Shown: piece by piece, positions 6,864-14,171 of the stretch
Numbering within the stretch: the stretch's first letter is position 1
Layout of the letters: every line of letters starts with the position of its first letter
DNA from: an uncultured Clostridia bacterium
GTDB lineage: Bacteria > Bacillota > Clostridia > Lachnospirales > Lachnospiraceae
NCBI GenBank assembly: GCA_945622055.1
Contig: CALZBV010000041.1
Location: 1-14,563 of the forward strand
Reading direction: 5' to 3'
DNA length: 14,563 bases
Made by a program: the position numbers and the translations under genes
The notes under the pieces: model-generated
Databases searched by the model: none
Seen by the model: the letters and a program-made list of their open reading frames with translations, nothing else
What the model was told of the DNA's origin: nothing

Positions 6864-7615
6864 GTAGTATTATTTCTGTAAAGGATCTGAATCTTTGGTA
6901 TGGAAGCTCCCAGGCACTGAAGAAAATAAATATAGAGATTGAAAAAAATGCGATTACAGCGTTTATCGGACCTTCCGGTTGTGGAAAGTCCACATTTTTG
7001 AAAACCATGAATCGTATGAATGATTTGGTTCCTGGCGTTCGAATCGAAGGAAAGGTAATGTATGGTGAGACGGATGTATATTCGAAGGAGATTGATGTGA
7101 ATGAACTTCGCAGAGAAATCGGAATGGTGTTTCAAAAGCCTAATCCGTTTCCAATGAGTATATATGATAACATTGCATATGGACCGAGAATTCATGGAAT
7201 CAAGAATCGGGCTAAATTGGATGAAATCGTGGAAGAGTCCTTAAAGAGGGCCGCCATCTGGGATGAGGTTAAGAATCGTCTGAAGAAATCAGCGCTTGGT
7301 CTTTCCGGTGGACAACAGCAAAGGTTATGTATCGCAAGAGCTTTGGCAGTAAAGCCACAGATTCTTTTGATGGATGAACCTACGAGCGCACTGGATCCGA
7401 TTTCCACAACGAAAATTGAGGATCTGGCATGTGAACTGAAGAAGAATTATACGATTATTATGGTAACACACAATATGCAACAGGCAGCAAGAATTTCGGA
7501 TTATACAGCATTTGTCCTTCTGGGAGATCTGGTGGAATATGGAGATACGCACTCGATTTTCTCAGCACCGCGGGAAAAGCGCACAGAGGATTATATTACG
7601 GGGAGGTTTGGTTGA
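6860..7615 (+). CDS. pstB: Phosphate ABC transporter ATP-binding protein PstB
   Basis: A 251-residue cytoplasmic ATPase that drives phosphate import through PstC/PstA. All ABC motifs are intact: Walker A G37-P-S-G-C-G-K43-S-T, a Q-loop in the segment V-F-Q-K-P-N-P-F-P-M-S, signature L148-S-G-G-Q-Q-Q-R, Walker B I-L-L-M-D172-E173-P-T-S-A-L-D-P, and the switch histidine H204 in V-T-H-N. The K-P-N-P-F-P Q-loop and the length of about 250 residues are typical of PstB. It starts with ATGA overlapping pstA after an AAAGGAG site, and its TGA shares one base with the phoU ATG, so pstA, pstB and phoU are coupled in series. Confidence 0.97.
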   Translation: MSSIISVKDLNLWYGSSQALKKINIEIEKNAITAFIGPSGCGKSTFLKTMNRMNDLVPGVRIEGKVMYGETDVYSKEIDVNELRREIGMVFQKPNPFPMSIYDNIAYGPRIHGIKNRAKLDEIVEESLKRAAIWDEVKNRLKKSALGLSGGQQQRLCIARALAVKPQILLMDEPTSALDPISTTKIEDLACELKKNYTIIMVTHNMQQAARISDYTAFVLLGDLVEYGDTHSIFSAPREKRTEDYITGRFG

Positions 7616-8268
7616 TGCGGGATAACTATAGCGAACAATTACTTTTGCTAAATAAGAAGATGACTGAACTTGGAGAACTTTGTGAGACAGTAATCGAGTT
7701 GGCCACAATCGCACTTTTGGCGGGGGACAGTAAAAAGGCCGGGGAGGTGCAGCCGATTGCACAAAGAGTTGACCAGTTGGAACGGGAAATTGAAACCTTT
7801 TGTCTGAAGCTTCTGCTTCATCAGCAGCCCGTTGCAGGTGATTTACGCCAGATTTCTGCGGCACTGAAAATGATTACAGATATGGAGCGGATTGGAGATC
7901 AGGCCGAAGATATTGCTGAGATTATTCCGTTTTTAAAGGGTAGAACGGGAGTTTGGTGTGAGGACATTAATAATATGGCATATGCTGTTATTCAGATGGT
8001 ACGGGAAAGCGTGCAGTCCTACGTAAATCAGGATGTTGAACTGGCGAAAAAGGTTGTGGCTCAGGATGATGTTGTGGATGAATACTTTGACAAGGTAAAG
8101 AGTTCGCTCATCCAAATGATATTGCAGAATATTTCGGAAGGCGAGTATGCGTTGGATTTGCTGATGATTGCGAAATATTTTGAGCGAATTGGAGATCACG
8201 CGGTAAACATTGCGGAATGGACGGAGTTTACTGTAACCGGTTTTCATGAGGAAGAACTGGACAAGTGA
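7615..8268 (+). CDS. phoU: Phosphate transport and signalling regulator PhoU
   Basis: A 217-residue helical protein of two PhoU three-helix repeats (about 10-100 and 115-210). Each repeat carries the metal-binding signature: E91-R-I-G-D95-Q-A-E-D in the first and E190-R-I-G-D194-H-A-V-N198 in the second. PhoU acts at the inner face of the membrane, linking Pst transporter state to the PhoR-type sensor kinase and limiting uptake when phosphate is plentiful. The sensor and regulator genes are not in this window. ATG 7615 is preferred to the TTG at 7612 because GGGGAGG (7600-7606) lies 8 nt upstream and the start shares one base with the pstB stop. It is the last gene of the operon, followed by a strong terminator. 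Confidence 0.95.
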   Translation: MRDNYSEQLLLLNKKMTELGELCETVIELATIALLAGDSKKAGEVQPIAQRVDQLEREIETFCLKLLLHQQPVAGDLRQISAALKMITDMERIGDQAEDIAEIIPFLKGRTGVWCEDINNMAYAVIQMVRESVQSYVNQDVELAKKVVAQDDVVDEYFDKVKSSLIQMILQNISEGEYALDLLMIAKYFERIGDHAVNIAEWTEFTVTGFHEEELDK

Positions 8269-8278
8269 TTTTTCAAAA

Positions 8279-8340
8279 CAGACAGTAAAAAGGAACGAGC
8301 CAAGGCCGATACGGACTGGCTCGTTCCTTTTTACTGTCTG
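8279..8340. terminator. Long bidirectional terminator between phoU and putP
   Basis: A perfect 24-bp inverted repeat (8279-8302 with 8317-8340) encloses a 14-nt loop that itself holds CCG/CGG. The arms carry AAAAA on one side and TTTTT on the other, so GC-rich hairpin plus T-tract reads as a terminator on both strands. It serves the convergent genes phoU (plus) and putP (minus). Confidence 0.9.
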
Positions 8341-8376
8341 GTTTGCTTTTATCTGAAGGCTGCGGTTGAAAGCGAA

Positions 8377-9912
8377 TTATTTCATAGCTGCAACTTCATC
8401 AAACTCGTCCCGGATTTCCTTTTCCGGAGCCGGAGTGAGAAGACTTACAACTACGATTGCGATGCAGGCAATGATGAATGCCGGAAGCAGTTCATAGATT
8501 GCAAGAACTCCGCCGATTGGAGCAATCAGGTATTTCCATACAAACACCATAACACCGCCGGCAATCAGACCTGCAAGAGCACCGTAGCGGTTGGAACGCT
8601 TCCAGAACAGAGCAAAGAGAACAACCGGACCGAAGGTGGCACCAAACCCTGCCCATGCAAAGGAAACGATATCAAATACGGAGCTTTCCGGGTTGCTTGC
8701 AAGAACCATACCGATGACGGCAATGGCAAGAACCGTAATACGTGCAATCAGAAGAGAAGTTTTTGCAGAGGATTTCTTACCGAGTACACCACCGAAAATG
8801 TTATGGGATACCGAAGAGGAAGCAGCCAGGAGCTGGGAGTCTGCGGTGGACATGGTGGAGGCAAGAATACCTGCAAGGATAATACCTGCAACGAATGCGA
8901 AGAAAATACCGTATTCACTGATTTTGGAGGCAATGTTTACAATGATGTTCTCTGCGGCGGATTTACTCTCATAGTGCGGAACTACACCCTTTAAGGTCAT
9001 GCTGTAGCCGATGATACCGATCAGTACGGCTACCGATAAGGAAACGACAACCCAGATTGTAGCCACACGACGGGAAAGCTTAAGCTTATTGTCATCGTTG
9101 ATTGCCATAAAACGAAGCAGGATGTGTGGCATTCCGAAGTAACCAAGTCCCCAGGCAAGCGTAGAGGCAATGGTGAGTGCATTGTAAGAACCAACATCAC
9201 CGGTATGTACGTTGTGGGTTGCGGTAAGGGAGAGGTATCCGGTTAACTCCTTTGCATTTGCGATTACCTCAGGGAAGCCGCCTGCTACGGAAATTCCAAA
9301 GCCAAGTACGATAATGAGTGCGATGGACATTACGATACTCTGAATGAAGTCTGTAGTTGATGCTGCAAGGAACCCACCGAGTGCAGTATAGGCAACAATC
9401 ACAAGGGAGCTGATAATCATGGCCGGCAGATAATCAACGCCAAACAGGGTAGAGAACAGCTTACCGCAGGCAACAAAGCCGGATGCGGTATAAGGAATAA
9501 AGAAAACGACAATAATAACAGCCGAAATCAGTAAAAGAAGTTTGCTCTTATCGCGGTAGCGGTTTGCAAAGAAATCCGGAAGCGTAATGGAGTTGGTTTT
9601 GTGCGTGTAGCGGCGAATCTTCTTTGCTACGAGCAACCAGTTAACCCAGGTTCCGATGGCGAGACCGATTGCAGTCCAGGCAGCTTCCGCAGTACCGAAG
9701 AAGTAGGCAACGGCCGGAAGTCCCATTAAAAGCCAGCTGCTCATATCGGAAGCTTCGGCACTCATTGCGGTTACCAGCGGACCAAGCTTACGTCCGCCCA
9801 GATAGAAGTCATCGGCAGATTTGTTTTTTCTGGAAAAACGCAAACCGACGGTAATGACGATTCCCAGATATAAAATAATGGAAATCATGATACAGATTTG
9901 TGCTGTTGTCAT
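8377..9912 (-). CDS. putP: Sodium/proline symporter PutP
   Basis: A 511-residue SSF transporter, close to the roughly 500 residues of known PutP proteins, with about 13 membrane spans. The N-terminal region reads D-D-F-Y-L-G-G-R-K-L-G-P and then A-M-S-A-E-A-S-D56-M-S-S-W-L-L-M-G-L-P, the hallmark of PutP; D56 matches the Asp needed for Na+ coupling in E. coli PutP. The I-T-L-P-D-F-F-A-N-R-Y and A-G-I-L-A-S-T-M-S-T-A-D-S-Q-L-L segments are also typical. It should import L-proline with Na+ for use as an amino acid or osmolyte. ATG (complement of 9910-9912) follows AAAGGGGA on the minus strand. It stands alone, convergent with phoU and divergent from the ABC-F gene, with its own promoter and leader palindrome. 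No putA or other proline gene lies nearby. Confidence 0.9.
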   Translation of the reverse strand: MTTAQICIMISIILYLGIVITVGLRFSRKNKSADDFYLGGRKLGPLVTAMSAEASDMSSWLLMGLPAVAYFFGTAEAAWTAIGLAIGTWVNWLLVAKKIRRYTHKTNSITLPDFFANRYRDKSKLLLLISAVIIVVFFIPYTASGFVACGKLFSTLFGVDYLPAMIISSLVIVAYTALGGFLAASTTDFIQSIVMSIALIIVLGFGISVAGGFPEVIANAKELTGYLSLTATHNVHTGDVGSYNALTIASTLAWGLGYFGMPHILLRFMAINDDNKLKLSRRVATIWVVVSLSVAVLIGIIGYSMTLKGVVPHYESKSAAENIIVNIASKISEYGIFFAFVAGIILAGILASTMSTADSQLLAASSSVSHNIFGGVLGKKSSAKTSLLIARITVLAIAVIGMVLASNPESSVFDIVSFAWAGFGATFGPVVLFALFWKRSNRYGALAGLIAGGVMVFVWKYLIAPIGGVLAIYELLPAFIIACIAIVVVSLLTPAPEKEIRDEFDEVAAMK

Positions 9913-9946
9913 AAAAAGTCCCCTTTCAGGATTAAAGTTTTAACAA

Positions 9947-9968
9947 GGCAAAGTGTTAGCACTATGCC
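9947..9968. repeat. 22-bp imperfect palindrome in the putP leader, candidate operator
   Basis: GGCAAAGTG (9947-9955) and CACTATGCC (9960-9968) pair at 8 of 9 positions around TTAG. It lies between the putP promoter and its start codon, roughly +7 to +28 of the predicted transcript, a normal place for a repressor site. It could also act as an RNA hairpin. No regulator gene is nearby. Confidence 0.5.
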
Positions 9969-9981
9969 AAAGATGTTACAT

Positions 9982-10010
9982 AGTATACCATAGGAATTTT
10001 GTGAACACAA
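9982..10010 (-). promoter_or_regulatory. Promoter of putP
   Basis: On the minus strand, TTGTGT (10010-10005) and TATACT (9987-9982) are 17 nt apart. TATACT matches 5 of 6 consensus bases and is preceded by TGG, an extended -10. Transcription would begin about 60 nt before the putP ATG. Confidence 0.6.
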
Positions 10011-10058
10011 GCAAAAAAGGAAGTTTTTGGAGATTTCTGCAGATTCGGGAAAATTTGC

Positions 10059-10091
10059 TTGCTTTTTTTGACAGATACGATACAATATAAG
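10059..10091 (+). promoter_or_regulatory. Probable promoter region of the ABC-F gene
   Basis: TACAAT (10081-10086) lies 16 nt after TTGCTT (10059-10064), and the overlapping TATAAG (10086-10091) is a second possible -10. A perfect TTGACA (10068-10073) is also present, but it is too close to both. The region clearly has promoter character, although which pair is used is not decided. Confidence 0.4.
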
Positions 10092-10133
10092 CTAGAGAAA
10101 TTGTGAGAAAAGCCAGAAAGGAAACGAAATACT

Positions 10134-11792
10134 ATGATACAGGCTAGTAATGTGACATTAAGATTAGGAAAAAGAGCACTGTTTGAGGACGTAAACATCA
10201 AGTTTACCGAGGGAAACTGTTACGGACTGATTGGTGCAAACGGTGCAGGAAAGTCTACCTTTTTAAAGATTTTAACCGGTCAGTTGGAGCCGTCCAAGGG
10301 TGAGGTTATTATTACTCCGGGCCAGCGTCTTTCCTTTTTACAGCAGGATCACTTTAAATACGATGCGTATTCGGTACTGGATACGGTAATTATGGGAAAT
10401 CAGCGTTTATACGACATCATGAAGGAAAAAGATGCCATTTACGCAAAAGAGGATTTCACAGAGGAAGACGGCATTAAGGCAAGTGAGCTGGAGGCAGAGT
10501 TTGCAACCTTAAACGGCTGGGAAGCGGAGTCGGATGCTGCTACGTTGTTAAACGGTCTTGGAATTGAAACCGATCTTCACTATAAGATGATGAGTGAGTT
10601 AAAGGGTAGTGAAAAGGTGAAGGTGCTTCTTGCCCAGGCACTGTTTGGCAACCCTGATATTCTTCTTCTCGACGAGCCGACAAACCATCTGGATTTGGAA
10701 GCAATTCGCTGGTTAGAGGAGTTTTTGATTAACTTTGACAATACAGTCATTGTGGTATCCCATGACCGTTATTTCTTAAATAAGGTATGTACGCATATCG
10801 CAGATATTGACTATGCCAAGATTCAGCTGTATGCCGGTAACTATGACTTCTGGTATGAGTCCTCCCAGTTAATGGTAAAGCAGATGAAGGAAGCAAACAA
10901 GAAGAAGGAAGAGAAGATTAAGGAATTGCAGGAGTTCATTCAGAGATTCTCTGCAAATGCTTCTAAGTCCAAGCAGGCTACATCGAGAAAGCGTGCATTG
11001 GAAAAGATTGAGCTGGATGAGATTCGTCCTTCCTCCAGAAAATATCCGTATATTGATTTCAGACCGGCCCGTGAGATTGGTAATGAAGTATTGACCGTAA
11101 CGAATCTGACGAAAACGATTGACGGAGTCAAGGTACTCGATAATCTTTCCTTTATTGTGGGAAGAGAGGACAAGATTGCACTGGTTGGTGCAAATACGCT
11201 TGCGATTACAACGCTGTTTAAGATTCTGACCGGAGAAATGGAGCCGGATTCCGGAAGCTTTAAGTGGGGAATTACGACCAGTCAGGCATATTTCCCGAAG
11301 GACAATACGAAGGATTTTGCATCGGAGCTTTCCATTGTTGACTGGTTAATGCCGTATTCTCCGGAGAAGGATGTTACTTATGTACGTGGTTTCATGGGAC
11401 GTATGCTGTTTGCCGGTGAAGAGGGTGTGAAGAAGGTGAACGTGCTGTCCGGAGGAGAGCGTGTACGTGTTATGCTTTCTAAGATGATGCTTATGGCGTC
11501 AAATGTTCTTTTGATGGATGAGCCGACGAACCATTTGGATATGGAGTCCATTACGGCACTCAATAACGGTCTGATTAAATTCCCGGGCGTAATTCTGTTT
11601 ACGTCTCAGGACCATCAGTTTATTCAGACGATTGCGAACCGTATTATTGAGATTCTCCCGAACGGAAGTATGATTGATAAGGTTTCCACCTACGATGAGT
11701 ATCTTGACAGTGATGACATGGCGCGCAAGCGTCAGGCTCTTTCTGCAGTAGCTGAGGAGGAGATTCTTTTAGAAGATGCGGAGGAAGAATAA
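10134..11792 (+). CDS. ABC-F family ATPase (YbiT/YkpA-like) with one degenerate ATP site
   Basis: A 552-residue soluble protein with two ABC domains and no membrane spans, joined by a charged helical linker (about 235-310) that in ABC-F proteins reaches toward the P-site tRNA on the ribosome. Domain 1 has Walker A G-A-N-G-A-G-K40-S-T, D180-E181-P-T-N-H-L-D and S-H210-D, but its signature is L156-K-G-S-E. Domain 2 has signature L438-S-G-G-E and D462-E463-P-T-N-H-L-D, but its Walker A is G352-A-N-T-L-A-I358-T-T and its switch is T-S-Q492-D. In a head-to-tail pair one site is complete and the other has lost lysine, switch histidine and signature. Length and the D-H-Q-F-I-Q-T-I-A-N-R segment fit the YbiT/YkpA branch, with a translation-factor rather than a proven antibiotic-resistance role. 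AAAGGAA precedes ATG 10134. It lies 27 nt upstream of the GH13 gene, probably one transcript. Confidence 0.93.
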   Translation: MIQASNVTLRLGKRALFEDVNIKFTEGNCYGLIGANGAGKSTFLKILTGQLEPSKGEVIITPGQRLSFLQQDHFKYDAYSVLDTVIMGNQRLYDIMKEKDAIYAKEDFTEEDGIKASELEAEFATLNGWEAESDAATLLNGLGIETDLHYKMMSELKGSEKVKVLLAQALFGNPDILLLDEPTNHLDLEAIRWLEEFLINFDNTVIVVSHDRYFLNKVCTHIADIDYAKIQLYAGNYDFWYESSQLMVKQMKEANKKKEEKIKELQEFIQRFSANASKSKQATSRKRALEKIELDEIRPSSRKYPYIDFRPAREIGNEVLTVTNLTKTIDGVKVLDNLSFIVGREDKIALVGANTLAITTLFKILTGEMEPDSGSFKWGITTSQAYFPKDNTKDFASELSIVDWLMPYSPEKDVTYVRGFMGRMLFAGEEGVKKVNVLSGGERVRVMLSKMMLMASNVLLMDEPTNHLDMESITALNNGLIKFPGVILFTSQDHQFIQTIANRIIEILPNGSMIDKVSTYDEYLDSDDMARKRQALSAVAEEEILLEDAEEE

Positions 11793-11819
11793 TCGCGTCT
11801 TTGTGAAGGAGAACAGGTG

Positions 11820-13759
11820 ATGCTGGATACTACAATCAAAAGCAATAGTCTGCAATACGGCAGAATGCCGGGAGTAATCGCACGAGAGGGGAAGATTTTG
11901 TTTCGTACCGTAGTCCGCGAGGGTGATGCCTGTAGTCTGCTATTGTTTGAAAAAGGAGCATCTGTGCCGAAAAAGACGGTACCGATGAAGAGAGTAGGGA
12001 ATACCCGTGTGTTTTATGCGGAGCTTAGTGAAAAGGAAGCGAAGTACAGGTCGTACCTTTATGAGGATGCATGGGGAACCTTTACGGATACCTATGCAAC
12101 GGAGCTTAACGGAAGGGAGAAGTTTGGTGTACATGGTACTACAACTGCAGTGATTCCAAAAAGCAGCGTTGTTTCAGAGAAAATGGCGGGGGAAGGCTGT
12201 CCTGCCTTTTCTTCGCTGATATTTTATAAGCTTCATGTCAGGGGCTTTACGAAAAGCGCTTCCTCCGGGGTTACGCATAAGGGAACCTTTGCGGGACTTA
12301 CGGAGAAAATTCCTTATTTAAAGGAGCTTGGTATCAATGCGGTGTTGTTGATGCCGGTATACGAATTTGAAGAATGCATACAACCGGTGCCAGACTATGG
12401 AATGCTGCCGCAAAAAACGATGGAAGAGTATGAAAAGCGCTACGGAAGTGAATTTATAGAAGCACAAAAGCAGTATGCAAAGGAAACTACGGAGCATTTT
12501 TGCGCGGAAAAGGTAAATTACTGGGGGTATACCCGGGACAATTATTATTTTGCACCAAAGGCCTCGTATGCAGCTAAGCCTGCACATGCCCGTGAGGAAT
12601 TGCAGGAAATGGTGGACGCACTCCATCAGGCAGGAATTTCCGTCTTTTTTGAATTCTTTTTTGGCGAGGACACCACTCAGCTGCTGATATTGGATTGTCT
12701 CCGGTATTGGACGGAGAATTTTTATGCAGATGGATTCCGTCTGATCGGAAGCCATTTGCCGATGAAGTTGATTTTGGAGGATCCGTATCTTTCAGGAGTC
12801 CGCTTTTTGATAACGGAGCAGGAGGGCGTCTTGTCTGACGGAGACTTTGCACATCGCAGAGTTGCTTTGTACAACGAAGAGTTTCGTAACATTGCGCGTC
12901 GTTTTGTAAAGGGAGACGAGAATATGACCGGAAGCTTTGTCGGTGCATTGTGCTCGGATTTCCCGAATGCTGCCAGAATGAATTTTATTGCGGATCAGAA
13001 TGGTTTTTCTCTGTATGACCTGTATGCATATGACAGAAAACACAATGAGGAAAACGGAGAGGAAACCGGGACGGTGAGAACTACAACTATAGCTGGAACT
13101 GCGGTGCAGAAGGAGAGACAAACAAAAAGAAGATTCTGCAGCAGCGGTCCCGTTTGCGGAAAAATGCACTCTGCTGTACACTGTTATCCCGTTCCGTACC
13201 GCTTTTGTTTGCGGGAGATGAGTTTGGTCATTCGAAAAAGGGAAACAATAATGCGTACTGTCAGGATAATGAGGTTTCCTGGTTAAACTGGAGACTAAAT
13301 AAGGAAAAGAAAGAACAGCTGGAGTTTGTAAAGAAGCTGATTGCATTTCGAAAGGCGCATGAGGCGCACAACGGAGGGAGACTGGTTCGGACAGAGGACT
13401 ATAAAGGGTACGGACTTCCGGAGGTTTCTTATCACGGAGTTTCTTTGTGGAAACCGGATTTTGCTCCATATAGCAGATGTGTTTCTGTGTTATTTCACGG
13501 AAACTATTTTGAGGATGAAACAAAGGAAGATATCTTTTTGATTTTTAATATGCACTGGGAGGAGCATTCCTTTGCACTGCCACAGTCAAACGAGGAAGCA
13601 CAGTGGCAGATTATGTTGGATACTTCAGGACAGGCAAAGCTTCGGCCGGAAGAGGATTTACGGGCATATGCCGTGACTGCCGATCCAAGTCTTGAGAAAA
13701 TGATTTGTCAGGTAATGGCGCGAAGTGTTGTTGTGCTTGTAAGAAAACTGCCGCAGTAA
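11820..13759 (+). pseudogene. Frameshifted GH13 glycogen-debranching-like protein with degenerate active site
   Basis: A GlgX/TreX-type GH13 protein split by one missing base. Frame 1 runs from ATG 11820 to a stop at 13286; the family match leaves it near 13064 and continues in the next frame to 13759. Restoring one base gives 646 residues, a normal length. An N-terminal beta-sandwich resembling CBM48 (about 1-105) precedes the barrel. After the break the family core A-G-D-E-F-G-H-S, G-N-N-N-A-Y-C-Q-D-N-E and S-W-L-N-W is well kept, so decay is recent or the break is a sequence error. Catalytic regions are altered: region I is F-F-E278-F-F-F-G-E; region II is D-G-F-R-L-I309-G, where the nucleophile Asp is expected; region IV is D-Q393-N394-G-F, where His-Asp is expected; only E333 (I-T-E-Q-E) may remain. 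It is unlikely to hydrolyse glycogen normally and might bind glucan instead. ATG 11820 has AAGGAG 8 nt upstream. Confidence 0.8.
13059..13072 (+). other. Frameshift site in the GH13-like gene (one A missing)
   Basis: The genome reads GAGGAAACCGGGAC. Family members continue ...N-G-E-N/E-N-R/Q-D-G-x-x-Y-N-Y-S-W-N, which needs GAG GAA AAC CGG GAC, that is one more A in the AAA run at 13063-13065. G GAA ACC is not a usual -1 slippery heptamer, and I see no obvious downstream stimulator. A mutation or a base-calling error is more likely than programmed shifting. Confidence 0.85.
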
Positions 13760-13771
13760 AATCTGCGGCAG
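13741..13771 (-). terminator. Terminator of the small Cys-rich gene, hairpin shared with the GH13 stop codon
   Basis: CTGCCGCAG (13748-13756) and CTGCGGCAG (13763-13771) form a 9-bp stem. On the minus strand the stem is followed by TTTTCTT, giving a terminator 27 nt past the stop of the Cys-rich gene. The 6-nt loop contains the TAA stop of the convergent GH13-like gene. On the plus strand there is no T-run. Confidence 0.7.
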
Positions 13772-13797
13772 AATTGAGGTGTTATGAGATTGTTTGA

Positions 13798-14001
13798 TTA
13801 TTCTTCAATGTGACGGGAAGCAATAATCTGATCATAAAGGTTCAGACGACAGTATTCGTCTTTGTCAAAGTGTTTGCAGGTAACGCAGGATACCTCGGAG
13901 GCATCACAGGAACAGCCGTTCAGCGTTCTATCGGTTCCGATCGGTTCATAAGAGCTGCATTCCTTTGCTACTTTACGATAAGTTTCTTTACTTGCACGCA
14001 T
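13798..14001 (-). CDS. Small cysteine-rich protein of unknown function (67 aa)
   Basis: A 67-residue soluble, charged protein with six cysteines: C15, C30-x-C32, C39-x-x-C42 and C51. The C-x-C and C-x-x-C pairs could bind zinc or an iron-sulphur centre; no signal peptide or membrane span is present, so extracellular disulphides are unlikely. I do not recognise a named family, although the compact layout (Y-R-K-V-A-K-E-C N terminus, C-V-T-C-K-H-F-D-K-D-E-Y-C centre) looks like a real conserved Clostridia protein. Support for a real gene: AAGGAGAT at good spacing before the ATG (complement of 13999-14001), a terminator just past the stop, and a leader hairpin. It is convergent with the GH13-like gene and divergent from the last gene. 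Its role cannot be inferred from neighbours. Confidence 0.75.
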   Translation of the reverse strand: MRASKETYRKVAKECSSYEPIGTDRTLNGCSCDASEVSCVTCKHFDKDEYCRLNLYDQIIASRHIEE

Positions 14002-14034
14002 GAGAAATCTCCTTTCCTTGTTCAGGGGAAGAAA

Positions 14035-14052
14035 GCTTCCGAAACAGGAAGC
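14035..14052 (-). promoter_or_regulatory. Leader hairpin upstream of the Cys-rich gene
   Basis: GCTTCC (14035-14040) and GGAAGC (14047-14052) are perfect inverted arms around a 6-nt loop. On the minus strand the hairpin lies about 34 nt before the ATG and is followed by TTTCTT, so it could be a weak attenuator or a leader structure. The rest of the 170-nt divergent gap (14002-14171) shows no convincing promoter pair. Confidence 0.4.
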
Positions 14053-14171
14053 CTGACTTTTGTTACGATTGTAGTTTGCGCCGATTTTTCAAAATTATTA
14101 TCTGAGAAATATATGTTTGAAGGATTTTAATACCATTTTGCATCACGATACTGATTAGAAAGGAAAGCCGT

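Noticed and set aside
9956..9964. TTAGCACT-like sequence in the putP leader as a CIRCE (HrcA) element
   Set aside because: Only one half-site resembles TTAGCACTC; the partner GAGTGCTAA is absent at the required 9-nt spacing. The imperfect palindrome explains the sequence better.
10068..10091. TTGACA with TATAAG as a promoter pair for the ABC-F gene
   Set aside because: The spacing is only 12 nt, too short for a sigma-A promoter, although both boxes match well alone.
13059..13072. Programmed -1 ribosomal frameshifting in the GH13-like gene
   Set aside because: G GAA ACC does not fit the usual X XXY YYZ slippery pattern, and no strong downstream hairpin or upstream Shine-Dalgarno stimulator at the right distance is evident.
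13810..14130. Plus-strand 106-codon frame over the Cys-rich gene
   Set aside because: It has no ribosome binding site, and most of its length is antisense to the better supported minus-strand gene with its own ribosome binding site and terminator.
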